A stretch of DNA of 64,000 bases, taken from Pseudomonadota bacterium (GTDB taxonomy: Bacteria; Bdellovibrionota; Bacteriovoracia; Bacteriovoracales; Bacteriovoracaceae). The notes under the pieces were generated by a model that worked only from the letters and a program-made list of their open reading frames with translations, had not been told where the DNA came from and ran no database searches. Of the stretch, positions 9,258 to 18,337 are shown piece after piece; position 1 is the stretch's first letter; every line of letters starts with the position of its first letter. The position numbers were made by a program, and so were the translations under genes. The stretch lies in the NCBI GenBank assembly GCA_027487685.1, contig JAIYDC010000046.1, positions 1 to 64,000 on the forward strand, written 5' to 3'.

Positions 9258-10619
9258 ATGAATAAGGTAACTTCTTGTATTTTAATCGGTTTCTTGATAG
9301 CCGTGAGCGCCGCCCATGGTGGGAATAATCGGTACCACCCAAACCACCTCTTCATCAAGATGAAAGACGGTAAGACCCTGATTCGCTCATCTTTAATGGG
9401 TCCTTCCAAAAAACTCTTCGGGAATCTTTATTTTGTTAAAACTGAAAGTGCAGATCGGCTCGCCGCTGCGCTTGCTCGCTCTGAAGACGTCGAGTACGTC
9501 CAGCGTGATTACTTCGCTGACAAACGCAACCTTCCAAAGCACGAGCTCCTGGACGAAGCCGGTACTCTTTTCAAGCAGCTCAAGAACCTCGACTTCTCAG
9601 CGTCTTTCAACGACCCGGAAGTTAGGCGGTTGTGGGCTTTCAACGCTCGCAACGGACTTGACGTCGCCGGAGCTTACGATGTCCTCCCCGCAAGAACACC
9701 AAAAGAAATCGTTGTGGCCGTCGTCGACACAGGTGTTGATCACAACCACGAAGACCTCAAAGATATCATGTGGAGAAACGAGAGAGAGTTGCCGGGGAAT
9801 GGAAAAGACGATGATAACAACGGTTATATCGATGATATCCACGGCATCAACACGCTCATTCGCGACGCTCAAGGCCGCGCAACCATGAACACTATGGCCT
9901 CTCATTGGCACGGAACTCATGTCTCCGGAACCATCGCTGCGACTCAAAACAACGGCATCGGCATCGCCGGGGTTGCCAACAACGTCAAAATCATGGCCCT
10001 GCGGACGGTTCCTGACGACTCCGATGAACTTGACTCAGACATCGTCGAAGCCTTCCTCTATGCCTCTAAAATGGGAGCAAAGATTATCAACTGCTCATTT
10101 GGTAAAAAAACCAACGAAGGCGGATTCGTCGTCCGGGATACGATCAACCAAATCGCTAGAAATGGCGTCCTGGTCGTCATTTCTGCTGGTAACGATTCCG
10201 TAGGCCCTTTTTCATGGCACGATATTGACGTTAACGCGAAGTATCCGGCTTCTTTTGACTCCGCTAATACTTTAGTCATCGCTTCGACAACTTCGGCAGG
10301 AAACCTCTCATCATTCTCCAACATTGGCGCCCGGGGCGTCGACGTGGCCTCGCCGGGCTCTGACATCTATTCAACAATCAATGGCAACCGTTACTCCATG
10401 GCCTCAGGTACATCAATGGCCGCACCGAATGCCTCTGGTGTTGCAGCGATGGTTATGGGCTACTACCCCCAGCTCAACGTGGCCACGGTGAAGAAGGTTC
10501 TCATGGAGAGCGTGACAAAGGTGCCAGACTTTAAAGGCAGGATGGTAGCCGAAGGTCGCTTGAATCTGAAGACAGCCCTCGAAAGAGCGGCCACTACAAA
10601 GCGAAGAAGTAAGAACTAG
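9258..10619 (+). CDS. Secreted subtilisin-like serine protease (S8) with I9-type propeptide
   Basis: The 453-residue secreted endopeptidase has a signal peptide (1-21), an inhibitor-I9-like propeptide (about 24-90, with HLFIKMKDG and EDVEYVQRDYFAD), and then the S8 catalytic domain. The triad is Asp157 (VAVVDTGVDH), His218 (HGTHVSGT) and Ser386 (SGTSMAAP); the oxyanion Asn is in VVISAGND. The propeptide should fold and inhibit the enzyme until export. There is no C-terminal sorting domain or membrane anchor, so release to the periplasm or medium is likely. It stands alone, with its own terminator. Confidence 0.95.
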   Translation: MNKVTSCILIGFLIAVSAAHGGNNRYHPNHLFIKMKDGKTLIRSSLMGPSKKLFGNLYFVKTESADRLAAALARSEDVEYVQRDYFADKRNLPKHELLDEAGTLFKQLKNLDFSASFNDPEVRRLWAFNARNGLDVAGAYDVLPARTPKEIVVAVVDTGVDHNHEDLKDIMWRNERELPGNGKDDDNNGYIDDIHGINTLIRDAQGRATMNTMASHWHGTHVSGTIAATQNNGIGIAGVANNVKIMALRTVPDDSDELDSDIVEAFLYASKMGAKIINCSFGKKTNEGGFVVRDTINQIARNGVLVVISAGNDSVGPFSWHDIDVNAKYPASFDSANTLVIASTTSAGNLSSFSNIGARGVDVASPGSDIYSTINGNRYSMASGTSMAAPNASGVAAMVMGYYPQLNVATVKKVLMESVTKVPDFKGRMVAEGRLNLKTALERAATTKRRSKN

Positions 10620-10631
10620 AACTCTACAGAA

Positions 10632-10660
10632 GGGGTCCGCTTAGCGGGCCCTTTTTTTTT
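10632..10660 (+). terminator. Rho-independent terminator of the subtilisin gene
   Basis: GGGTCCGC and GCGGGCCC form an 8-base-pair stem around TTA, followed by nine Ts. The ybeY stop codon, on the other strand, sits in the loop, so the two convergent genes end on the same element. Confidence 0.88.
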
Positions 10661-11162
10661 GCTCAGAGAATTTTGAAAGTGCACGATCTTCCCATGCCTG
10701 CATGACAACTTCCTCCTTTCTCGAAGCTTCGTGGTCATACCCCAGCAGATGAAGGAAACCGTGGAAGAACAGGTGAATGAACTCGTCGAAGTAGCCGATG
10801 TCGTAGGTCTTCGCCTGACGCCGAGTCTGAGCGTGGCAAATAGCTAAGTCACCAAGAAAAAGAGGGCCCAGGACTCGTGCCCGCCGGAGGTCCTCGTGGG
10901 CCGGAAATGAAAGGACGTCCGTAATCCGATCTTTGCTCCGGTGCTTTCGGTTGAGACTTCGGATGCGGGTCTCACCGCATATAAGAATCGACACGTGCAG
11001 CGGGCCAGGTCGTGCGGTGATAATGTTTTCATCGAAGAGCTCCCGGAGAACTTCCCCGGCCAGCCCTAACCATTTCTTCAGACGGCGCTCTTCCGCCAGA
11101 GTTAGCCTCACGGAAGCGTGGAAATCAACCACCAGGAACGGATGTGTCTTCATAGCGGCCAT
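10641..11162 (-). CDS. ybeY: YbeY endoribonuclease (rRNA maturation)
   Basis: This single-strand-specific endoribonuclease acts in 16S rRNA 3'-end maturation and ribosome quality control. The zinc motif HGFLHLLGYDH (H-x3-H-x5-H) near the C-terminus is diagnostic, supported by RKHRSKDRITDVLSFP and FLGDLAICHAQTRRQA. I place the start at 11162 (173 residues, MAAMKTHPF) or three codons later. An upstream in-frame start at 11198 would overlap the divergent mazG start, and the Shine-Dalgarno there belongs to mazG. The last codons run through the convergent subtilisin terminator. Confidence 0.9.
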   Translation of the reverse strand: MAAMKTHPFLVVDFHASVRLTLAEERRLKKWLGLAGEVLRELFDENIITARPGPLHVSILICGETRIRSLNRKHRSKDRITDVLSFPAHEDLRRARVLGPLFLGDLAICHAQTRRQAKTYDIGYFDEFIHLFFHGFLHLLGYDHEASRKEEVVMQAWEDRALSKFSEQKKRAR

Positions 11163-11188
11163 GGTATCTTTTTCTAAAGGAGTAAGCA

Positions 11189-11974
11189 ATGTCAGCACAC
11201 CACGAACTCGAACGCTGCGCCCAGGTGGTCAAGGCCCTTAGGCATCCCAAGAATGGTTGCCCCTGGGACCTTGAACAAACCCACCGAAGTCTTCTCAAGT
11301 ACCTCATTGAAGAAGCCTACGAATTTGTCGATGCGGTCGAGAGTGGTGATACCGTCGCGATGGAAGAAGAGGTCGGTGACGTCCTCTTTCAAGTTCTCCT
11401 TCACACCACCATCGCCGAGGAAAAAGCTGCATTTACTCTTGAATCCGCTGCCCGAGTGCTCGCTGACAAACTCGTGCGACGCCACCCCCATGTCTTCGGG
11501 ACCCTCAATGAAAAGCTCACCTCCGACGAGGTGGTAAAAAATTGGCAACAGATTAAGCTGCGAGAGAAAGGTGAAAGAAAGTACGCCATCGATGAAAAAT
11601 ACCTCCAGGCGCCGGCACTGGAGTCGGCCCATAGAATTGGCAAGAAATCCACTACCGTGAACTTTGACTGGCCTGACTTCAGTGCCGTTGCCTTGAAGGT
11701 CGAGGAGGAATGGAATGAAGTGAAGGCCGAGCTCGAGGCCCATGAGCTCGATCAAACCAAGGTCCGGGAGGAAATTGGAGACCTCCTATTCAGCGTCGCT
11801 CAGCTCGCCCGGCACCTAGAAATCAATCCGGAAGAGTGCCTACGGGAGGCGAACCGGAAGTTCATCCGAAGGTTCAACCATGTGGAGGACCTCGTACGCG
11901 CCGGCGGCGGGACTCTGACCGAGACGCCTCAGGAGAAGCTAGAAGAACTCTGGATCCAGGTCAAAAAGCGATGA
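11189..11974 (+). CDS. mazG: MazG nucleoside triphosphate pyrophosphohydrolase
   Basis: MazG hydrolyses (d)NTPs to monophosphate and pyrophosphate, cleaning nucleotide pools. The 261-residue protein is full length, with two tandem MazG domains. The N-terminal one has GCPWDLEQTHRSLLKYLIEE, the EEAYE box and EEEVGDVLFQVLLH; the C-terminal one has VEEEWNEVKAELE and REEIGDLLFSVAQLAR. The strong Shine-Dalgarno AAAGGAG is 6 bases upstream. Its TGA overlaps the coaE ATG as ATGA, so the two genes form a coupled pair. Confidence 0.94.
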   Translation: MSAHHELERCAQVVKALRHPKNGCPWDLEQTHRSLLKYLIEEAYEFVDAVESGDTVAMEEEVGDVLFQVLLHTTIAEEKAAFTLESAARVLADKLVRRHPHVFGTLNEKLTSDEVVKNWQQIKLREKGERKYAIDEKYLQAPALESAHRIGKKSTTVNFDWPDFSAVALKVEEEWNEVKAELEAHELDQTKVREEIGDLLFSVAQLARHLEINPEECLREANRKFIRRFNHVEDLVRAGGGTLTETPQEKLEELWIQVKKR

Positions 11975-12612
11975 AAAAACTGCGGGATGATTTTCGAAGA
12001 AAAACCGTGGAAGAGCGGCTCTACCACCTCGATCGACCGATCCTTGCTCTCACTGGAGGAATCGCCACCGGAAAGAGTTCAGTGACCCGGCTTTTAGAGG
12101 CACGGGGACTCGTGGTCATTGACGCGGATAAGCTCGTCAAGAAAATCTACGCCAGCGACGAAGCTAAAGAATTCATCCGAACAACCTTCCCTACCACCTG
12201 GGAGAAAGGCATCGATTTTCGGAAACTCCGAAGCCTCGTCTTTTCGGATACTACGGCGAAAAACCTCATCGAGGGATTCATCTACCAAAGGTTACCGGCC
12301 GTTTTCATCGAGGCCGCAAGCTTTGTGACCGGGCAAGATTTCTACTTCTATGATGTTCCACTCCTTTTTGAGCGAAAGCTCGAGTCGTTGGTCGACGTGA
12401 CCGCCGTGGTTTATACCCCTCGAGAACTCCAGCGCTCTAGGCTCATGCAGCGGGATGCTCTTCATGCAGTAGCAGCGGAGCGCATACTCATGCAGCAACT
12501 CGATATCGAAGACAAGAGACGGAGGGCGGACATTGTCATCGATAACTCAGGTTCTGAGGCCGATCTAGCCTTCAATGTCGACACATGCCTTTCGCGACTT
12601 CTCGAGGCTTAG
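11971..12612 (+). CDS. coaE: Dephospho-CoA kinase
   Basis: CoaE catalyses the last step of coenzyme A synthesis, phosphorylating dephospho-CoA. The 213-residue product has a P-loop (GGIATGKS, 29-36) and the family signatures VVIDADKLVKKIY, DFYFYDVPLLFE and RADIVIDNSGS. I chose the ATG at 11971, which overlaps the mazG stop; a longer in-frame start at 11836 would lie entirely inside mazG. The N-terminus is about 20 residues longer than usual (MKKLRDDFRRKTVEERLYHL). Its 3' end overlaps the convergent gene by 4 bases. Confidence 0.92.
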   Translation: MKKLRDDFRRKTVEERLYHLDRPILALTGGIATGKSSVTRLLEARGLVVIDADKLVKKIYASDEAKEFIRTTFPTTWEKGIDFRKLRSLVFSDTTAKNLIEGFIYQRLPAVFIEAASFVTGQDFYFYDVPLLFERKLESLVDVTAVVYTPRELQRSRLMQRDALHAVAAERILMQQLDIEDKRRRADIVIDNSGSEADLAFNVDTCLSRLLEA

Positions 12613-13796
12613 CGACGACCGCGAGTAATACGTACTCCGGCAAGGACATTTCTCATCATAATGTTGAGCGAGCCAGCAACGTCGACGGTTCCGGAGACCT
12701 GAGCTTTTAGAAAATCCCGATGGCACAACTGCGACAGGTAAGGGAGGTCAACGGATCTGCCGTCGATAGTTTCCGGTAAAATAATCCGGTTGGAATTGAC
12801 ACGCACAGAGTTTGAATATTCCCTCGAGACGGAAGCCGAGCCTCCGACGCCTAAAACCGAAAAACCTCCCGTGCCTGTGTAGTCGGCATTAAAGTCCAAC
12901 GATACTTCACAAGTTATCATGGCCATCCGTTTACCTGGCACAGTTGTGCCGAACCGGTCACGTCGGGTGAGATCAAAGGTTCCGTTAGTATTAATCAAGG
13001 GTGCCAGGCCTTCGGCCATGACTACCGCCTGTGTCTTATAAATTCGATTGAAATGAACGGTCGGCCCTGCCTCGATCGATGCTCCGAGGAAGTCCGCTTT
13101 AATCTGGATGCTCACTCGGCTGTCACTACGAGAGGCCATTTCAGACCGGACGGTTACGGAAGATGCCATGAGAAACGGTGCTAGCTCCTTCTCAGAGACC
13201 AGGGCTTCGAGGACTTGCCGCTTGGTTGTGTTCCGAAGCTGCTCCCGCGTAAGCTGATGAAGCTCGGGCCATTCAAGAAGCTTTAATGCTTGAAGCCTCG
13301 AGGATTTACTACGCTGGTTTAGGAACGAAACTCGCTGTCGAACACCCTGAAGCATTCTCTGTTGCAGTCGTGAGTGGTCTGTGACGGGACGAGAATGACC
13401 ACGAGACACTTCGTCGAGCGCACTTATCGCAAGACTTTCGATCTCACTCTTTAGTTCTGGATCAATCTGAGCGAGGTCGTTATCGATCTCCTGTCGAACG
13501 ACTCCCAGGGCCTCGGTTGGACCCAACTCCTCGCTGAGTTCTTGGTATCTTTGCCGAACCTGGGCCGTGAGCTGGTCGCTCAGAAGGCGGGCCTCGCGTT
13601 GGGCCCGGAGGTCTAGAGGGATGTCTTCTCGCTCATACTCGAGCTCTCGTCGATAGGCCTCTACCGCCACCGCATTCTCGACGGAAGCGAGATTCTCGAT
13701 AAAACGAACTCTCTCGATTTTCTCCTCGAACTCAACCTCGGCCAGGACGGCGAAACTGCAAAGAGCAAGAATAGAAAGGAAAGGAATTTTCAGCAT
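12609..13796 (-). CDS. Exported protein of unknown function, coiled-coil N-half
   Basis: I do not recognise this 395-residue protein. It has a signal peptide (1-19, LALCSFAVLA), then about 180 charged residues rich in Glu, Arg and Gln that look helical or coiled-coil. The C-terminal half is beta-rich (VSIQIKADFLGASIEAGPTVHFNRIY, SVLGVGGSASVSREYSNS). The end is basic (RITRGRR). Periplasmic or surface location is likely. It may form a unit with the small exported protein gene 26 bases upstream, which has its own Shine-Dalgarno. Confidence 0.72.
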   Translation of the reverse strand: MLKIPFLSILALCSFAVLAEVEFEEKIERVRFIENLASVENAVAVEAYRRELEYEREDIPLDLRAQREARLLSDQLTAQVRQRYQELSEELGPTEALGVVRQEIDNDLAQIDPELKSEIESLAISALDEVSRGHSRPVTDHSRLQQRMLQGVRQRVSFLNQRSKSSRLQALKLLEWPELHQLTREQLRNTTKRQVLEALVSEKELAPFLMASSVTVRSEMASRSDSRVSIQIKADFLGASIEAGPTVHFNRIYKTQAVVMAEGLAPLINTNGTFDLTRRDRFGTTVPGKRMAMITCEVSLDFNADYTGTGGFSVLGVGGSASVSREYSNSVRVNSNRIILPETIDGRSVDLPYLSQLCHRDFLKAQVSGTVDVAGSLNIMMRNVLAGVRITRGRR

Positions 13797-13822
13797 ACGA
13801 TTTCCTTAATGAAACTCGCGAC

Positions 13823-14206
13823 CTAGCGAGAATATGTCCCTTCTCTTCTCATGTATGTCCCAATCTCACCCGTCGTAAATCGAATCGAGACTTTATCGGT
13901 CGTCGAATTCACTCCAATGACAGTGCCAGAAAAACTGGAAACAAACGCATTGTCTCCGACGCAAACACGTCTTACGCAGCCCTTAGCAATTTGGACACGG
14001 GTCACGGGGTAGGTGCCGACCTGTTCATTCGAAAAACGAATGGTGACTCTTGCCCTGTGCTCGTTGACGCTGATGATGGTCCCGTCAAAACTCCCGACGA
14101 CGGCAGTATCCCCTGGACAAAAATAGTCTCGACCTTCCCGGAGGCAAGCCGAAGCCGTGGATGAAGCGAAAAGTACTAGGGCCGGGAGAATGATTGAGAG
14201 TTTCAT
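13823..14206 (-). CDS. Small exported protein with two tandem SH3-like repeats
   Basis: The product is 127 residues. After a signal peptide (1-21) come two copies of a 38-39-residue unit. The first runs from CPGDTAVVGSFDGTIISVN to VTIRFSNEQVGTYPV, the second from CVGDNAFVSSFSGTVIGVN to VSIRFTTGEIGTYMR. Each begins with Cys-x-Gly-Asp and looks like a small beta-barrel. I chose the ATG at 14206 because GGAG lies 5 bases before it; a GTG two codons earlier has no room for a ribosome site. The function is unknown; the repeats suggest binding, not catalysis. Confidence 0.75.
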   Translation of the reverse strand: MKLSIILPALVLFASSTASACLREGRDYFCPGDTAVVGSFDGTIISVNEHRARVTIRFSNEQVGTYPVTRVQIAKGCVRRVCVGDNAFVSSFSGTVIGVNSTTDKVSIRFTTGEIGTYMRREGTYSR

Positions 14207-14396
14207 AGGCACTCCAGTGATTCATTTTCACCGGATTTTACAATATTTCAGGGGAGAGCTACCTAATCATGAAACAATTTTTGCACCTGTAAAGAAATCA
14301 GACAGATTGGAGATGTCTTAGGAGGATCCAAGAGTTCTGAGGCGTTAATTAAACAAAATAGATGTCTTCTGTTTGACCTTCGGCCTAAGAGCTCCG

Positions 14397-15227
14397 CTAA
14401 ACCAGTTTTAGCCGATCCGGAAGTTCGAAGCGCCGAAGTTCTTTACTCCACGGATCCGTGAACGCCAGGAGGGAAGCGACTAGCTGGAGACCTTGCCGGT
14501 TTTTATTTCCATTACCATATTTCGGGTCCCCAATAACGGGATGTCCGAGGAAATCAAGGTGTCGGCGGATCTGATGGAGTCGCCCGGTTTCGATGCTGAC
14601 TTTAAGAAGACTCTTTCCTCTCCGGGCCTCAAGGACTTGAACGTGCGTAACCGCCTCTTTATCATCAAGGGAAGCCGAAATGGTCTTTTCTTCTCCGACC
14701 GGTAGTTCTCCGAGAACAATCGCTTCGTATTCTTTGTGAATCTTGTGCTTCTGGAAGAGGTCACTCAGTGCTGCTGCGGCATTGGAGGTATAGGCAACAA
14801 GCATGAGGCCCTGGGTCTCGCGATCTAGTCGGTGCACCAGATAGACTTCCGCTCCACGAAGCTTTTCCACATAGCGAAGAACGGAAGCGTGATCACTGGA
14901 TTGTGACCCCTGGGGAACCGCACCGGCAGGTTTAATCCAGACACCATAGTTAGCGTCCTCGTAGAGTGCGGTGAGATCCGCGAGGTCCGGAAGAGCGAGG
15001 ACCTTAGGATCGTAGTAGACGTGGATGACATCTTCAGGTGCCACCGCTTCCCGGAGCATCCGGATGCGAAGGATTCGGCCTTTACCACGCCGCTGGATCC
15101 AGACTCCACCCTTCTCGGCCACTTCACCAAGTTGGGTCGGAGTGAGGGATGTAAGCTTCCGTAGAAAGTCTCCCAGCGTCGTTCGCTCAGGGAAGTGAGT
15201 CTTAACTGCGGCCTTGTAGGTTCTCAT
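14397..15227 (-). CDS. RluA/RluD-family pseudouridine synthase
   Basis: This enzyme isomerises uridines in rRNA or tRNA. The catalytic motif is VHRLDRETQGL with Asp135, followed by IHKEYEAIVLG and the C-terminal LHQIRRHLDFLGHPVIGDPKYG. The N-terminal 75 residues look like a shortened S4-type RNA-binding region (GVWIQRRGKGRILR). At 276 residues it is a little short for RluD and closer to RluA/RluC-sized members, so the target site is not assigned. Its ATG overlaps the upstream stop as TGATG, so it is coupled to the membrane sensor-like gene. Confidence 0.88.
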   Translation of the reverse strand: MRTYKAAVKTHFPERTTLGDFLRKLTSLTPTQLGEVAEKGGVWIQRRGKGRILRIRMLREAVAPEDVIHVYYDPKVLALPDLADLTALYEDANYGVWIKPAGAVPQGSQSSDHASVLRYVEKLRGAEVYLVHRLDRETQGLMLVAYTSNAAAALSDLFQKHKIHKEYEAIVLGELPVGEEKTISASLDDKEAVTHVQVLEARRGKSLLKVSIETGRLHQIRRHLDFLGHPVIGDPKYGNGNKNRQGLQLVASLLAFTDPWSKELRRFELPDRLKLV

Positions 15228-17521
15228 CAGGAGAGGAAAGAATCGAGAGTTTCACGGGAGAGTTCCCGTGACTCGTGAACTTTGGCCATATCTTTTTTCA
15301 TCAGCTGGTGGAGGCACTTAAAACTTTCGACGATCTTTGCCTCTTCGCTCGACTGGGTCTTCTGAAGTGAAAGGAGCGTCTCTTTGAGTTCGTGATCCTT
15401 CTGGCCAGTGACGAAACTAAACGACGCCTGCTCAACGGGAGTTTTCTCGTACATCATGTGGAGTTTTGCTAGGAGGACATCAAGCTGAGAGAGCTTCTTA
15501 TCCAGTGTGGTCACATTGAAGTCAAGCCGTGCGAGTTCATCCTTATAGCGGTTGGCGAGTTTCTGTTGGGCCTCATCGAAAGGGGGCAACTGGGCGAAGA
15601 GCGTGTTCGTAATGGAGATGAGCTTTGCCTTGACCTCAAGGAGTTCGAACTTGAGTTTTTTATAGTCGGTCTTAACACCCTCAAGGTGTACCAGGATGTC
15701 AAATGTCTCTCGCCCCTTCTTCGTTAGTCCATGGGAAACTTGCTGGAGCTTCTGGCCGTCAGTGCGTAGCTCGTCATTCTGCTGGAGAATAGAGCGATTG
15801 ATGTTGAGAAGGGTGTCGGCCCTCTCAAGGGCGGCAAGGAAGTTATCGCGCAGATCATTAGCGAGGACGACTTCCTGCCGGATGATTTCTCTTTTCTCGT
15901 CCTGGATGGTCTTCATCGAAATGACCGTTTCTCGAAGAGCGGCAGCATTTTTCTCAAGATCGTTGATGGTCATAAGGCATTCGCGCTTCTCGCCATTGAC
16001 CCGTTCAAACAGATGCACAAGTCCTTCGTAAAGATCGATCACGTCATTATTTTTGAAGTCTTTTTCGAGGAGTCGGATCTGGTCATCATCGAGGGTTTCA
16101 GCGTTCCAGTGAGTGACAAACTTACTCAGTGTAGCGCGAGTGAGATTGACCTGCTCATTGATCGCCTCACGAACGGAGACAAGGGGATAGAAGAAAACCA
16201 TCACTCGGTCTTCGCGGTTGATAGTAATCGGTGTGACGTACATCTCAAAAGGCTGGGCCGGAGCGTATTCGTCCTGCTTGACTTTCACGGGATAAATCCC
16301 GGCCTGCTTATTCACCAGGGCCTGATAAACTGGATCCTCTTCAAGATTAAGGTAATCCCGGAGATAGTCCCAATTGAAACCTTCGGAGAGAACCTCTTCA
16401 TCTGACAGGTAGAATTGCTCAAGGAATAGGTGATTATGCCAGGTCAGCTTAAAGCCAGTATCAATGAGGCAGCCTGCAAAAGGAAGTCCAGTATGCAGCA
16501 TGGTCCCAAGGTTGAGCTTGAGTTTAAGCTCATCGAGAAGGCGGATGATATCCGTACGGGCCAGATCTGAGTAGTGATCCATCATAAAGCGCTGATCGCC
16601 TATGATTCCTTTCTCGATCACATTTTTAACTTCCATCTCGACCTGTTCTCCCATCCGGAGTTTCTGCCATCGGAAGAGGTAAAGGGTGCTGAGCCAGGCG
16701 AGACCCAGAAAAGCTGCCATGCCGGCCAGCATAAGGACCAACTGGTTTTGCTTTCTAAACCGGAACCCTTGAAGCTCGGAGCCACGCTTCTCGACGTCAA
16801 CCACCCACTGGGAGAGCGCCAGGCTTGCCTGGGTGACATGGGCCTTGAGGTCCCGTGCCTGGGAACTGACACTACCCAGGAGCTCAAGTTCATTGCCCAT
16901 GGAGGTGAAGCGAGTTACTAGCGCCTCCTTCTCCTTTGAGTCAAGCCCTGAGCTAGCGACCAGCTGTTCCAGGCGGCGGAGGTCAGAACGCAGGTTCGCG
17001 ACCTGGGGGGAACCTCCCACAGTCTTCGGCGTAAGTTGGCCGATCCGATCCTGCATCCGCTCCGCGATCAGCTCAACATTCCGATAGCGTTGCTCCCGAG
17101 AAAAGGCGACGAGACTATTAATCTTCGTCGTTAGAACTTTAAGTGCGTCCGAGGGATCGGACATTCCGGAAGTGTTATTGATCAGTCGAATAAAGGTTCT
17201 GACACCGAGGGAGAGATCCTCGGAGGCCTTAACCTCGAGGAGTTCCTCGGTCTCGGCGATCTTCTCCGAGAGTTCACGCATTTTATCATTGGCCTTATCC
17301 GACTCTGCCCAGGAGAGGAGCTTCCCCAACTTCTCGAAGCTCATATCTTTTTTCAGATGGTCTACCAGGGAATTGAACCGAATGACCCGGTCCTCTTCAG
17401 TGCTTTGAAGATGATTGAGCCGAAGTGCGAAGATGGTTGAGCCGATGGCAAGACCGACACCGATGAGAAAGATTCCGTGAATCACCCACTGGCCACGATT
17501 AAAGGTTTTTTTCCAATCCAT
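15227..17521 (-). CDS. Two-helix membrane protein, sensor-like, long coiled coils
   Basis: The 764-residue product has the outline of a chemoreceptor: TM1 (about 12-33), a helical periplasmic domain of about 225 residues, and TM2 (about 258-281). A cytoplasmic region then contains a probable PAS-like fold (about 340-460, GCLIDTGFKLTWHNHLFLEQF) and about 250 residues of coiled coil. The conserved methyl-accepting hairpin motif is absent, so I do not call it an MCP. The start is the ATG at 17521 with AAAAGGG upstream; the GTG three codons earlier abuts that site. A structural or signalling role is possible. Confidence 0.72.
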   Translation of the reverse strand: MDWKKTFNRGQWVIHGIFLIGVGLAIGSTIFALRLNHLQSTEEDRVIRFNSLVDHLKKDMSFEKLGKLLSWAESDKANDKMRELSEKIAETEELLEVKASEDLSLGVRTFIRLINNTSGMSDPSDALKVLTTKINSLVAFSREQRYRNVELIAERMQDRIGQLTPKTVGGSPQVANLRSDLRRLEQLVASSGLDSKEKEALVTRFTSMGNELELLGSVSSQARDLKAHVTQASLALSQWVVDVEKRGSELQGFRFRKQNQLVLMLAGMAAFLGLAWLSTLYLFRWQKLRMGEQVEMEVKNVIEKGIIGDQRFMMDHYSDLARTDIIRLLDELKLKLNLGTMLHTGLPFAGCLIDTGFKLTWHNHLFLEQFYLSDEEVLSEGFNWDYLRDYLNLEEDPVYQALVNKQAGIYPVKVKQDEYAPAQPFEMYVTPITINREDRVMVFFYPLVSVREAINEQVNLTRATLSKFVTHWNAETLDDDQIRLLEKDFKNNDVIDLYEGLVHLFERVNGEKRECLMTINDLEKNAAALRETVISMKTIQDEKREIIRQEVVLANDLRDNFLAALERADTLLNINRSILQQNDELRTDGQKLQQVSHGLTKKGRETFDILVHLEGVKTDYKKLKFELLEVKAKLISITNTLFAQLPPFDEAQQKLANRYKDELARLDFNVTTLDKKLSQLDVLLAKLHMMYEKTPVEQASFSFVTGQKDHELKETLLSLQKTQSSEEAKIVESFKCLHQLMKKDMAKVHESRELSRETLDSFLS

Positions 17522-17809
17522 TGAAGTCACCCTTTTGAGTCTTTTCGAATAGTTAATTGTCCGACAGATCGAATGGGATTGGATAGCCCTCAGAGCGAAC
17601 TTTTTAAATCAAATCAAAACGATCAGGTTATTGTGTCTGAGCGCTAATTTGGTTCAATTCGTCGCAGAGCTGTAAAAAATCTATACATACGAACAGTTGA
17701 AGTGACGAAAAAATGGAAAGTCACCGAGGTAGGTACCATCGAATGTGTTTTACACCTTGGCATGGAGATTGAACAGTCTCAGGGCAAGTCGATACACAAA
17801 GGAGTTTCT

Positions 17810-18262
17810 GTGAAATTGATATCAACGTTGTTTTTGTCCCTGATCACCATGAGCGCTGTAGCTGAGCCAATACAGTCACCGACAACGGTAACTCTCAAAA
17901 CAACCAGCGACCAGGTCGTTGAAGTAAGTCTAGCTGAAGTGAGGGAAGGCTTTCGTGCTGAACTCATGAAGAAAAATATCCATGCGGAAATAGACATTCG
18001 CTCAGATGGAAGCGTGGTTTATTCTAAACCTTATATCGCTTGGAATGATGAAAGGATCTATTTCGATTTTGAGATTGAGAATTTTAATCCCTTTTGCCTC
18101 CTGATGGGACACCCCCGAATGTCTGCAGGACATAGAGTGAAGCGTGGACGATGGTCAGGCAAAAAAATTAAAGTTTATCGGCTGGATAATAGTTCGCTTA
18201 ACCTTGGTTTATTTGAAACTGAGGGGTCCCATTACATCAAGCAGATTCGTTGCTATAAATAG
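17810..18262 (+). CDS. Small exported protein of unknown function
   Basis: I do not recognise this 150-residue protein. The start is the GTG at 17810, five bases after a strong AAAGGAG. This gives a clean signal peptide (MKLISTLFLSLITMSAVA) that an upstream in-frame ATG at 17702 would bury. The mature part has two Cys (FNPFCLLMGH and the C-terminal QIRCYK), which could form a disulfide. Base use is more AT-rich than its neighbours, which may hint at transfer or relaxed selection. It is a single gene ending at a strong inverted repeat. Confidence 0.65.
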   Translation: MKLISTLFLSLITMSAVAEPIQSPTTVTLKTTSDQVVEVSLAEVREGFRAELMKKNIHAEIDIRSDGSVVYSKPYIAWNDERIYFDFEIENFNPFCLLMGHPRMSAGHRVKRGRWSGKKIKVYRLDNSSLNLGLFETEGSHYIKQIRCYK

Positions 18263-18270
18263 CCTTAAGC

Positions 18271-18302
18271 GTCATCCTCCGTCTGCCAGGACGGGGGATG
18301 AC
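18271..18302. terminator. Inverted repeat between convergent genes, probable terminator
   Basis: GTCATCCTCCGTC and GACGGGGGATGAC form a 13-base-pair stem with one G-U pair around TGCCAG. No T-run follows on either strand, so termination is inferred from its place between two convergent stops (18262 and 18338). Confidence 0.5.
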
Positions 18303-18337
18303 TCAATGCTTGCATAAGCGGAATAATTTGATACGAC

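Noticed and set aside
15227-17521. Chemoreceptor (MCP) annotation for the two-helix membrane protein.
   Set aside because: The layout fits, but the highly conserved methyl-accepting hairpin tip is absent.
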